From assembly GCA_947589175.1 (NCBI GenBank), contig CANPZR010000008.1:1-26649 (forward strand): DNA of 26,649 bases, read 5' to 3'. This DNA is from an uncultured Lachnospiraceae bacterium. GTDB lineage: Bacteria > Bacillota > Clostridia > Lachnospirales > Lachnospiraceae. This document shows, piece by piece, positions 1 to 7,727 of the stretch. Below the pieces are notes generated by a model. The model was given only the letters and a program-made list of their open reading frames with translations. It ran no database searches and was not told the DNA's origin. The position numbers were made by a program, and so were the translations under genes. Numbering within the stretch: the first letter of the stretch is position 1; the number at the start of each line of letters is the position of its first letter.

Positions 1-194
1 CAAAAATTCAGATCCGCCGGGGTGCTGCCAGGAGTCAGCATGACGCGGCTGGCGTCTCCGGCGCCGTCGCGCACCCAACGCTCCTGCCAGGATAGGCCGG
101 TGCTTTCTGTGGAAATGCACGGGGTATTTCCTGTGAGGAAAAGGGAAAATATCAATAGTAGAGAAATGATTTTTGCGGGTCTGTGAGGGGTCAT
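1..194 (-). CDS. Exported purple acid phosphatase-like protein, N-terminal part only
   Basis: The minus strand opens at an ATG (194-192) preceded by AAAGGAGAAATTACC, and the frame stays open for 64 codons to the window edge, so the rest lies outside. The first ~25 residues are a basic start (MTPHRPAK) followed by a hydrophobic core (IISLLLIFSLFLTG), a typical signal peptide; a Cys at residue 26 leaves a lipoprotein possible, but no clean lipobox is visible. Residues ~40-64 contain RVMLTPGSTPADLNF, which resembles the opening beta-strands of the purple acid phosphatase N-terminal, fibronectin-III-like domain placed before a metallophosphoesterase domain in many Clostridia exoenzymes. The catalytic domain is not in the window, so phosphatase activity is inferred from family architecture only. 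It starts 36 bases beyond the stop of the AlbA_2 gene and could be co-transcribed with it. Confidence 0.6.
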   Translation of the reverse strand, partial: MTPHRPAKIISLLLIFSLFLTGNTPCISTESTGLSWQERWVRDGAGDASRVMLTPGSTPADLNF

Positions 195-229
195 GGTAAT
201 TTCTCCTTTAAAGCGTGTGAAAATAGCAG

Positions 230-1462
230 CTAATAGTCAGTGTTTACTTGATTTTTTACATATTTCTGATTTTTGCTGGTGGGTTTATCGGGAATAGTCG
301 GTCTAATCAGACCATTGGCCAGCATGGGTTTAATTATATATTTACGGAAATATTCTGTAGTTTTAATGTTACAGAAGTTTTGCATTTCCTTCCGGCTTTT
401 AGGGGTTGAGCAATAATCAACCAGAGCATCAAGCAATTCTTTTTTCAGCTTAACTTGCGTATCAACTTGCGTAGTAACTTGCGTAGTTGAAGGCGAAAGA
501 GCCGGTCCAACAGTTGTTGTAGCTATATTTGACAGGGGAACTATAATACGAAAGACATCCCCTTCGATAAATTCGGGTTCGGCCCCGGAATACATTTTTG
601 TATATTTATAGGTGTTGCGCATTCCAGAGCCGAGCTCATCAGCAAGACCTATTTCGCGAAATACCTTTGAAATAGGTGGGTTCTTCTGAAAAGGATCAAA
701 ATTTGCAAGCTGCAGAACGCCATAGCCGTGGGAAAGATTGGCGTTTTCCGTGAAAATTCTGCTCCTCTCGATGACAATTTTAGCGACATAACCGCTTGAA
801 AAATCTCGATGCATTAACAGATTTGAAATAATTTCTCGCAGGATGCCGTTTCTTTGCGCGGTTTCATCTGGAAGAATCAGTCCGGCGCTGCGAAGCAGTT
901 CCTCGTCTGACATGGATTTCCAGGGGTGATTTTCTCCGCGGACACGCGTCATTCTTCTTGCGCGTTCAATGAGATCGGACCGCAGGGAATCCATTCCAAA
1001 GCCAGTAACTTTATTTACAAAGTATGATCCGTTTTTTCGGGAGTAAAGCCGATATACTTCATCCGAGTGATTGGTAATATCAATGTCAGCATCGCCATTT
1101 CGATTCCATATCTTGCCAGAGCATCGCACAACCTCCTGTGAAGCAGGTACGCGAATATAAATAATCTGTTTCCCGTCTGCTTGATAAATAACAGGATTCA
1201 AATAAAGGGGCGGATACATTTTATTACCATTATTGATTGTAGTAACAAATTGTTTGCAGATTTTATCTACTCTGTCTTCTTGTACGCCGATAATTTTGCC
1301 ATTATTTTTTAATCCGAGAAATATATGCCCGCCATCTCTGTTGGAAAAAGAACAAACTGTTTCATAGACGTCCTTTGTAATATCCGTGTGAGATTCCTTA
1401 AACTCAACGGTCATGCTCTCGCCGTCGTCAATCAGTTTTTGCAATTCTTGTGGAATTATCAT
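230..1462 (-). CDS. AlbA_2/Schlafen-domain putative transcriptional regulator, probably internally shortened
   Basis: The 410-residue protein has an N-terminal AlbA_2 (Schlafen-type) nucleic-acid-binding domain at residues ~10-135 (MTVEFKES, then DGGHIFLGL and IIGVQEDR). A HATPase_c_4-like segment follows at ~205-310 (LREIISNLLMHRDF, NPPISKVFREIGLADELGSG). A Thr-Gln-Val repeat linker (~327-337) leads into a C-terminal winged-helix-like part (~340-390). Relatives are annotated as putative transcriptional regulators or 'RecG-like' proteins; their targets are mostly unknown and some are tied to stress or phage response. The start ATG has GGAGATTT ten bases upstream. From memory of the family (usually ~470-490 aa), a block that contains an LLFG motif and the run to the QR...LREII helix is missing at residues ~198-205, with the frame preserved. 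Whether the product is functional is therefore doubtful. Confidence 0.75.
   Translation of the reverse strand: MIIPQELQKLIDDGESMTVEFKESHTDITKDVYETVCSFSNRDGGHIFLGLKNNGKIIGVQEDRVDKICKQFVTTINNGNKMYPPLYLNPVIYQADGKQIIYIRVPASQEVVRCSGKIWNRNGDADIDITNHSDEVYRLYSRKNGSYFVNKVTGFGMDSLRSDLIERARRMTRVRGENHPWKSMSDEELLRSAGLILPDETAQRNGILREIISNLLMHRDFSSGYVAKIVIERSRIFTENANLSHGYGVLQLANFDPFQKNPPISKVFREIGLADELGSGMRNTYKYTKMYSGAEPEFIEGDVFRIIVPLSNIATTTVGPALSPSTTQVTTQVDTQVKLKKELLDALVDYCSTPKSRKEMQNFCNIKTTEYFRKYIIKPMLANGLIRPTIPDKPTSKNQKYVKNQVNTDY
453..485 (-). repeat. Three tandem 12-bp units encoding Thr-Gln-Val steps
   Basis: The 9-mer acttgcgta occurs at 453-461, 465-473 and 477-485, giving a 12-bp period on the plus strand. 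Read on the minus strand it encodes the TQV repeats in the linker of the AlbA_2 protein. TQV-rich linkers are common in this family, so this is an in-gene repeat that may vary in copy number rather than a separate element. Confidence 0.8.
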
Positions 1463-1604
1463 ATTGTTTTAAATCTCCTGTTATCTGTTATTATGCACTA
1501 TTTTGCGCAATCTATATATTCCCTTTGTGCGTCTTTGACCGCTTGTAGCGGACATATACAGCATATCACTTTTTCGATGGAGAATCAAGTTTTTCAAAAT
1601 GAAG

Positions 1605-2445
1605 AATTAATTTCGCTGTACCGGTTTATGACCTTTAAAATCCCTGTCTATCCGGCCGTTCATCCTTTCGATCCCGCTCCGCATCTCCATTTCTTTGAGT
1701 TCCTCGCCACCTTTGTAAAGACCCTCCTGTCTGTTTTCAGGGGGATCCGGAAAATGCGGCTGTCCCTATACTTCGGATGAAAGCCATAGCGGCTGCTGTT
1801 CCGGCTTTTATCATATCCTTTATAAAGCAGCTCGATCTGTTTCCCTTCTTCGTTTACATAATACACCTTCCCGTTAAAGCTGTAGATCAGGTCCGTATCC
1901 CTGAACTGCTTTGTGGATTCTTCTTTCCACATGTTCCGTATGTCTATGACCGCCGAGACGTTCTCTGCCTCCAGCCATTCGATCAGCTCTGTGCTGTCAT
2001 AGCCCCGGTCTGCCAGGAAATACCTGCATTTCCTGAGATTGTTGATAAAATTTGTATATGCACTTGCACCGGGGGCAAGCACCAGCTTCGCCCCGCCATC
2101 TTTCCCCGTATGGAAATGCGGCTGGAAACCGCAGACCATACGCAGCTGGCTGTTGCGGTTCAGCTCCCGGATCAAGCTGGCAATGGAATCATGGTCAAAA
2201 ATAAAGCTGGCCAGAAGGGAGTTCCACATGGCGGCAACCGGCCATTCATTCCGTCCTTTTCCCCGGATCTCTTCCAGTTTCCGGATCAGCTTTTCATCCG
2301 GCATATGTTCGATCACCCTCCGGAGCCGTTCCAGATCTCCTAAATTTTCATTTTGGGTATCGTCAAACAGAGAAATCTGTGTTATTATCTTCATAGAAAA
2401 GCACTCCTTTTTAATGTTGGTTTGATCACTTACATTATACACCAT
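1605..2445 (-). pseudogene. Transposase (DUF772 plus DDE domain), internally deleted and frameshifted
   Basis: The minus-strand frame 2445-1660 gives 261 residues; the likely start is the internal Met of MKIITQISLFDD, with AAAAAGGAGTGC upstream. The N-terminal part (IEHMPDEKLIRKLEEIRGKG, WPVAAMWNSLLASFIFDHDSI) is the DUF772-type domain of IS5/IS1182-like transposases. At INNLRKC the protein jumps straight to RYFLADRGYDSTELI, the second Asp region. The block that normally carries the first catalytic Asp (around DGKAI) is absent, apparently lost between two Lys-Cys codon pairs. After RNSKKW the frame breaks: the expected RSGIERMNGRIDRDFK, with the catalytic Glu, is readable only in another frame (to ~1605). 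The enzyme should be inactive. The family name is from memory of related sequences; exact IS assignment is open. Confidence 0.8.
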
Positions 2446-2513
2446 TTATGGTTGAGGAAGGGTGCTTTTCTTTTATTTTTTTGCTGTTGGTCGTAAATTT
2501 GGGATTATGAACA

Positions 2514-2566
2514 AAAACGCCATGAAAAACACGATAAAATCGTTGTTTTCTGTGGCGTTTTATTTT
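2514..2566 (+). terminator. Strong hairpin with T tract upstream of the IS remnant
   Basis: AAAACGCCA (2514-2522) pairs perfectly with TGGCGTTTT (2553-2561). The inner parts GAAAAACACGAT and ATCGTTGTTTTC extend the stem with small bulges. The stem is followed by ATTTTT on the plus strand and preceded by an A-run, so it could terminate transcription on either strand. It may shield the transposase from, or prevent, read-through toward the RND promoter. Confidence 0.55.
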
Positions 2567-2687
2567 TGACCGCTTGTTACAGGCCGCAGTCTATATAGCT
2601 TGTCAGACAGCGAAATTAATTCCTGTTAAATCTCCGCAGACCGTATCTGTACGGGCTGTCCCGTGCTCAACATATGACATCATATAA

Positions 2688-2708
2688 ACTTTGTGTTTAC
2701 AAAGTAAA
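2688..2708. promoter_or_regulatory. Overlapping palindromes just upstream of the -35 box (candidate operator)
   Basis: Two overlapping inverted repeats are visible: ACTTTG-N6-CAAAGT (2688-2705) and TTTAC-AAA-GTAAA (2696-2708). They end three bases before the TTGACA box of the RND exporter promoter. RND exporters in Clostridia are often controlled by a TetR or MarR repressor, so an operator role is plausible; no such regulator gene is in the window. Confidence 0.4.
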
Positions 2709-2711
2709 TTG

Positions 2712-2740
2712 TTGACACAGGTGTTATGCGGTGCTAATAT
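2712..2740 (+). promoter_or_regulatory. Consensus vegetative promoter for the RND exporter
   Basis: TTGACA (2712-2717), a 17-bp spacer and TAATAT (2735-2740) form a near-perfect sigma-A promoter. Transcription should start near 2747. This lies inside the longest possible reading frame and therefore argues for the downstream ATG at 2782 as the true start of the exporter. Confidence 0.8.
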
Positions 2741-2781
2741 TAAGGAACAAACTGGATGGAATTTGTAAGGAGGATCGCACC

Positions 2782-5700
2782 ATGTTACCTAAGTTCAGCG
2801 TTAAAAAGCCATATACCGTTCTGGTGGCGGTAGTGATCGTGCTTGTACTGGGATTTTTGTCCTTTCGGAATATGAGCACGGATTTTCTGCCAAGCATGGA
2901 ATTTCCCTATGCCATTGTGATGACCACCTATGCCGGGGCGAGTCCGGAGGAAGTGGAGAGGGCCGTGACGGAGCCGGTGGAGCAGGCGATGGCCAGCATC
3001 AACAATGTAAAAGAAGTGCAGTCCATGTCCATTAACAATATGTCGATTGTCATTATGGAGTTCAATGACGGCACGGACATGGGTTCTACAACAGTAGATA
3101 TGCGGGAGAGCTTAGATCAGACGACGGCGCAGTGGGACGACGCCATCGGCAGTCCGACGATTATGAAGATCAACCCGGACATGATGCCGATTATGGTGGC
3201 GGCGCTGGATTTCGCGGATACCGATACCGCCGACGTGACGAAGAAGGCGGAGCAGGAGATCATACCGGAGCTGGAGAGCGTGGAGGGCGTGGCGTCTGTC
3301 AACGAGTCCGGCGCGGTGCAGAAGAAGGTCGAGGTCATTATTCAGCAGGATAAGATCGACAAGGTGAACAAAAAGGTCCAGGACGCCATCGAGGGGAAGC
3401 TCGACAAGGCGGAGAGCAAGCTCAAGGACAGCAAGAAGGAGCTGGAGGATGGCAAGAAGACCTTAGAGGATCAGAAGAATAAGGCGGCGGATGAGATGGC
3501 CAAGGGCGAGACGAAGCTGAACAGCGCCAGCGAGGAGATCAAAGAGGGCTTAAAGACCATCGAGGAGCAGATCGCGGCGGTGAAGGAGCAGAAAAAGACG
3601 TTGAACAAATCCGCCAAGCAGGTAAAGAGCGGCCTCGCAACGATTGCCAAGAACAAGACAAAGCTGAAAGCGACGATCAAGACGCTGAATGAGACGAAGA
3701 AGCAGCTGGAGACGCTAAAGAGTTCGTTAGATGAGCTGGTGACACAGGAGGCCGCCCTAAAGGCGCAGGTCGAGGCGCTGGGAGATAACGCGCCGGAGGA
3801 ATTAAAGACGTCCCTGACGGCCATCCAGACGCAGCTTTCCGTACTGCGGGGCAAGCTGAAGGAGCAAGGAATTTCCGAGGAGGAGCTTCCCAGCAAGATC
3901 GCGGAGGTGGACGAGGGAATCAAGTCGGCCAATTCCGGTCTCGCGGAGCTGGTGAAGCCGGAAGCGAGCCTGAAGTTAAATCAGGAGAAGGTAAACAAGG
4001 CGCAGAAAAAGATCAAGCAGGGGCTGAAAAAGCTCAAGAAGGCGAAGAAAAAGCTGGAGACGGGCAAGATCTCGACCACGGAGGCGATGGAGCAGCTGAA
4101 CAAGCAGAAGATTCTCTCCGGCATCGAGCTAAGCGTGGCGCAGGCGCAGATGAACAGCGGTTCGGAAAAGCTGACGGAGGCGGAGAACCAGTTTAAGACG
4201 ACGAAAAAGACCACCAAGGAGAGCTCCGACCTGGAGAAAATCATCACCAAGTCGATGGTGGAGAACATCCTCAAAGGGGAGAATTTCGACATGCCGGCCG
4301 GCTACATCACCGAGGAGGACGCCTCCTATCTGGTGCGCGTGGGCGACAAGGTGGAGTCGGTGGACGACATACGAGATCTGGTGATTTGCGACCTGGATTT
4401 GAAGGGCGTGGACCCCATCACTCTGGGAGATGTGGCGGATGTGGCGCAGACGGATAATTCCGCGGATATGTACACAGTGGTAAACGGCAATCCGGCGGTG
4501 CTCGTGACGATCCAGAAGCAGTCCGGCTATTCCACGGGAGATGTGACCGGGGCGCTGGAGGATGAGCTGGAGGAGCTGCAGAACAATGTGGAAGGATTTC
4601 ACGCGTCGATTCTGATGAACCAGGGCGTTTACATAGATTTAGTGGTAGATTCCGTGGTGCAGAATCTGATTGTGGGCGGTATTCTGGCGATTTTTATCCT
4701 GCTCTTGTTTTTGCGGGATATCCGCCCGACGATTATTGTGGCGTGCTCGATTCCGCTCAGCGTGGTGGCGGCCATTGTCGCCATGTATTTCAGCGGCGTG
4801 ACGTTGAATATTATTTCCCTGTCGGGACTGGCTCTCGGCGTGGGTATGCTAGTGGATAACTCGGTCGTCGTCATAGAGAATATTTACCGGCTCAAGAGCC
4901 AGGGAATTTCCGGAAAGCAGGCGGCGGTGGACGGCGCCAGACAGGTGGGCGGCGCGATTATCGCCTCTACGCTGACGACGGTGTGCGTGTTTGCGCCGAT
5001 TATATTTACGGAGGGAATTACAAAGCAGCTGTTTGTGGATCTGGCGCTGACGCTTCTTTATACGCTGGGAGCCAGCCTGATTATCGCGCTCTCTTTGGTG
5101 CCCGCTATGTCGGGAGGGATGCTCCGCAAGGACAAGAGCGCAAATTCCAAGGTGATTCCCGCGCTGCAGAATTTTTACGGAAAAGCGCTGGCGGTGGTGC
5201 TGCGGTTCAAGCCGATCGTGCTGATCGCGGCGGTGGTATTTCTCGTATTGTTCTCGGCTCTTGCCATGAAGAACGGCATGTCCATGATGCCAGAGATGGA
5301 GAGCACCCAGATGACGATGACGATTACTACCGAGGACAAAGAATTAGACGAAGTGAGGGAGATTTCCAACACGGCGATTGACCGGATTTTAGAGATTCCG
5401 GATATTGAGACGGTAGGCGCCTATACGGGCAGCGGCTCCACTATGTCCATGCTCACCGGCGACAGCGGCAGCGATACGGTTACGATGTACCTGATTTTGA
5501 AAGAGGACCGCGAGATGAGCAACGATGAGGTCGTCAGCCAGATTACGGACCGGACGGAGAATCTGGACTGCGAGGTGGAGGTCAACGCCTCGGCGATGGA
5601 TATGAGCGCGCTCACCGGCGAGGGCGTCCGGATCAACATCAAGGGAAAAGACATGGATAAACTCCAGAGCGTGTCCGAGGATGTGATGGAGCGTCTGGAG

Positions 5701-6723
5701 GGCGTGGACGGCCTGTACGAGATCAGCAACGGGCTTGAGGAGTCCGGCGAGGAGTTCCGCGTCACGGTGGATAAGGCGAAGGCCATGAAGTACGCGCTGA
5801 CGGTGGCGCAGGTCTACCAGCAGGTCTACGACCGGATTCGGGACGCCGCTTCCGCCTCTACGCTGTCCACGGATACGGACGATCTGGGCGTGTACGTTAC
5901 CAGCTCCCAGGACACGGAGATGCTCCGGGAGGATCTGAAGAATATGAAAATCGACTACACCGACGCAAGCACGCAGAAGGCGAAGAAGGTGAAACTTAGC
6001 AAAATCGCGAATTTCACCACGGCGGATTCGCCCAACACGATTTCTCATGACAATCAGATGCGCTACGTCACGGTGTCGGCGTCGATTGAGGAGGACAAAA
6101 TCGTGTCCAATGTCAGCGCGGACGTGCAGGAAGCGCTGGCGGATTATGAGCCGCCTGCGGGCTACGACATTGAGTTCGACGGCGAGGACGAGGCAACGAT
6201 GGAGGCTATGGGGCAGGTCATGCTGATGCTGGTTCTGGGAATCGTGCTGATGTATCTGATTATGGTGGCGCAGTTCCAGTCTCTGCTGTCGCCGTTTATC
6301 ATCCTGTTCACCATTCCGCTCGCCTTTACCGGCGGCTTTATGGGACTGTGGATTACGGGCAGCGACGTCAGCGTCATCGCCATGATCGGCTTTGTCATGC
6401 TGGCGGGCATCATTGTAAATAACGGTATCGTGCTGGTGGATTATATCAATCAGCTGCGCCTGGGCGGCATGGAAAAGCGCGCGGCGATTGTGGAGGCGGG
6501 CGTCACCCGTCTGCGGCCGATTCTCATGACGGCGGTCACGACGATTCTCGGACTTCTGCCTATGGTCGTGGGGAACAGCATGGGGACGGATATGTCCCGT
6601 CCGATGGCAATCGTCACGATCGGCGGACTGGTTTACGGTACGCTTTTGACGTTGTTTGTAGTGCCCTGTATTTATGATATTTTTAACCGCAAAAAGGAAA
6701 TGAAAAAGGTTGAGGTAGATTGA
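2782..6723 (+). CDS. RND-superfamily exporter with long extracytoplasmic coiled coil
   Basis: This 1313-residue protein is an AcrB/SwrC-like RND permease of the cytoplasmic membrane that should export small amphiphiles, drugs or lipids using the proton gradient. TM1 lies at ~10-32, followed by the family motif DFLPSMEFPYAIV and the pore-domain run SPEEVERAVTEPVEQAM. Residues ~195-490 are a Lys/Glu-rich coiled coil inserted in the first extracytoplasmic loop. TM2-6 follow at ~625-780 with GMLVDNSVVVIENIYR; D692 matches AcrB D407, but N693 replaces D408. The second half repeats the layout, with TM8-12 near the C-terminus; in MLAGIIVNNGIVLVDYI, N1213 sits where AcrB has K940. The start is the ATG with AAGGAGG eight bases upstream and downstream of the promoter. 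At 1313 aa it exceeds a typical ~1050 aa RND protein by about the size of the coiled coil. No HlyD-type partner gene is adjacent. Substrate unknown. Confidence 0.9.
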   Translation: MLPKFSVKKPYTVLVAVVIVLVLGFLSFRNMSTDFLPSMEFPYAIVMTTYAGASPEEVERAVTEPVEQAMASINNVKEVQSMSINNMSIVIMEFNDGTDMGSTTVDMRESLDQTTAQWDDAIGSPTIMKINPDMMPIMVAALDFADTDTADVTKKAEQEIIPELESVEGVASVNESGAVQKKVEVIIQQDKIDKVNKKVQDAIEGKLDKAESKLKDSKKELEDGKKTLEDQKNKAADEMAKGETKLNSASEEIKEGLKTIEEQIAAVKEQKKTLNKSAKQVKSGLATIAKNKTKLKATIKTLNETKKQLETLKSSLDELVTQEAALKAQVEALGDNAPEELKTSLTAIQTQLSVLRGKLKEQGISEEELPSKIAEVDEGIKSANSGLAELVKPEASLKLNQEKVNKAQKKIKQGLKKLKKAKKKLETGKISTTEAMEQLNKQKILSGIELSVAQAQMNSGSEKLTEAENQFKTTKKTTKESSDLEKIITKSMVENILKGENFDMPAGYITEEDASYLVRVGDKVESVDDIRDLVICDLDLKGVDPITLGDVADVAQTDNSADMYTVVNGNPAVLVTIQKQSGYSTGDVTGALEDELEELQNNVEGFHASILMNQGVYIDLVVDSVVQNLIVGGILAIFILLLFLRDIRPTIIVACSIPLSVVAAIVAMYFSGVTLNIISLSGLALGVGMLVDNSVVVIENIYRLKSQGISGKQAAVDGARQVGGAIIASTLTTVCVFAPIIFTEGITKQLFVDLALTLLYTLGASLIIALSLVPAMSGGMLRKDKSANSKVIPALQNFYGKALAVVLRFKPIVLIAAVVFLVLFSALAMKNGMSMMPEMESTQMTMTITTEDKELDEVREISNTAIDRILEIPDIETVGAYTGSGSTMSMLTGDSGSDTVTMYLILKEDREMSNDEVVSQITDRTENLDCEVEVNASAMDMSALTGEGVRINIKGKDMDKLQSVSEDVMERLEGVDGLYEISNGLEESGEEFRVTVDKAKAMKYALTVAQVYQQVYDRIRDAASASTLSTDTDDLGVYVTSSQDTEMLREDLKNMKIDYTDASTQKAKKVKLSKIANFTTADSPNTISHDNQMRYVTVSASIEEDKIVSNVSADVQEALADYEPPAGYDIEFDGEDEATMEAMGQVMLMLVLGIVLMYLIMVAQFQSLLSPFIILFTIPLAFTGGFMGLWITGSDVSVIAMIGFVMLAGIIVNNGIVLVDYINQLRLGGMEKRAAIVEAGVTRLRPILMTAVTTILGLLPMVVGNSMGTDMSRPMAIVTIGGLVYGTLLTLFVVPCIYDIFNRKKEMKKVEVD

Positions 6724-6725
6724 GT

Positions 6726-7529
6726 ATGAATGATCCGATCGGAGTTTTTGATTCCGGCGTGGGCGGCCTTACCGTGGCGCGGGAGATCATGCGCCAGCTT
6801 CCGGGCGAGAGCCTGATTTATTTTGGGGACACGGCGCGGGTTCCCTACGGGAGCAAGTCCCGAAAGACCGTGTGCAAGTACAGCAGGCAGATTGCCAATT
6901 TCCTTCTGACAAAGCAGGTAAAGGCGATTGTCATCGCCTGCAATACGGCGAGCGCGCTCGCGAGGGAGGAGCTGGAGGAGCTTGTGGACGTGCCGGTAAT
7001 CGACGTGGTGCGCCCGGGCGCCCGGATGGCGGCGGAGACCACGAAGAATAAGCGAATCGGGATTCTGGGGACGGAGAGCACGATTAAGAGCGGGATTTAC
7101 GAGGAGTATCTTCACCAGATCGATCCGGAGATTACCGTGGTCAGCAAGGCGTGTCCGCTCTTTGTGCCGCTTGTGGAGGAGGGACTCATTGAGGACCGGG
7201 TGACGGAGGATATTGTGGGGCGCTATCTCCACGATATGAAGGAGTACGAGATTGATTCACTGGTCCTCGGCTGCACGCATTATCCGCTACTCCGGGGCGT
7301 GATCGGCCGGGAGATGGGCGAGAGCGTCCGGCTGGTGAATCCGGCCTACGAGACGGCGAAATCCCTCAAGGAGATGCTGCGGGAGAAGAATCTGTTTGCC
7401 GCTCCGGGGAATCGGGCAAGCCACCGCTATTTTGTCAGCGACGGCGTGGAGAAATTTATTTCCTTTGCCAATGCGGTTCTGCCCTGCCATGTGAGCGAGA
7501 CTACAGTTGTAGATATCGAGTCTTATTAA
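6726..7529 (+). CDS. murI: Glutamate racemase
   Basis: The 267-residue enzyme converts L- to D-glutamate for peptidoglycan synthesis in the cytoplasm. All family marks are visible: GVFDSGVGGLTV with D9-S10, YFGDTARVPYGSKS, the first catalytic cysteine C72 in VIACNTASA, and the second, C183, in LGCTHYPLL. Length matches the usual ~265. The ATG at 6726 lies nine bases after GAGGT; a TTG at 6720 that overlaps the RND stop is also in frame but too close to that site. The gene begins two bases after the RND exporter stop and is probably co-transcribed with it, although no functional link is known. A hairpin terminator follows. Confidence 0.96.
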   Translation: MNDPIGVFDSGVGGLTVAREIMRQLPGESLIYFGDTARVPYGSKSRKTVCKYSRQIANFLLTKQVKAIVIACNTASALAREELEELVDVPVIDVVRPGARMAAETTKNKRIGILGTESTIKSGIYEEYLHQIDPEITVVSKACPLFVPLVEEGLIEDRVTEDIVGRYLHDMKEYEIDSLVLGCTHYPLLRGVIGREMGESVRLVNPAYETAKSLKEMLREKNLFAAPGNRASHRYFVSDGVEKFISFANAVLPCHVSETTVVDIESY

Positions 7530-7546
7530 AAAATGCTATAGTGTGT

Positions 7547-7616
7547 AAAGCCACCTTTGATGTCAAAGCCACTGATAATCAGTGTTAAAACCACTGATTG
7601 GGTGGCTTAAATTTTT
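7547..7616 (+). terminator. Compound hairpin terminator after murI
   Basis: AAGCCACC (7548-7555) pairs with GGTGGCTT (7601-7608), followed by AAATTTTT. The loop contains its own perfect hairpin, CACTGA-TAA-TCAGTG (7570-7584). The left arm is repeated with variation (aaagccac at 7547 and 7565, aaaaccac at 7587), so the closing arm could pair with more than one partner. Confidence 0.6.
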
Positions 7617-7727
7617 AATTTCCTCCATATACTGAAAGCAGGGGGCACGGCGTGATGTCGGATGAGAAATGGCAAACGCTTTTCATTTGCTCGTTGCGCA
7701 GGCGCTTCCGGAATGGAGGATATTTTT

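Larger units (their letters stand above)
1534..2622 (-). mobile_element. Remnant of a DDE insertion sequence
   Basis: The region surrounds a broken DDE transposase gene (1605-2445). A 16-bp sequence, GAATTAATTTCGCTGT (1604-1619), recurs as its exact reverse complement at 2607-2622, as expected for terminal or subterminal inverted repeats. In addition tttgaccgcttgt occurs directly at 1534-1546 and 2565-2577. The span of ~1.0 kb is shorter than the ~1.5 kb I would expect for a full element of this transposase type, in keeping with the internal loss in the transposase. The true ends cannot be fixed without an intact copy, and no short target-site duplication was identified with confidence. Confidence 0.55.

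Noticed and set aside
1325..2425. Plus-strand open frames across the insertion sequence
   Set aside because: They are the opposite strand of the transposase remnant and the AlbA_2 gene and resemble no protein family.
1..2700. Anti-phage defence island
   Set aside because: Only an AlbA_2-type protein hints at this; no restriction, toxin-antitoxin, retron or other defence partner is present and the neighbouring gene is a decayed transposase.
2731..2781. Upstream GTG start for the RND exporter
   Set aside because: The -10 box lies at 2735-2740, so this codon would precede the transcription start; the ATG at 2782 has a strong Shine-Dalgarno.
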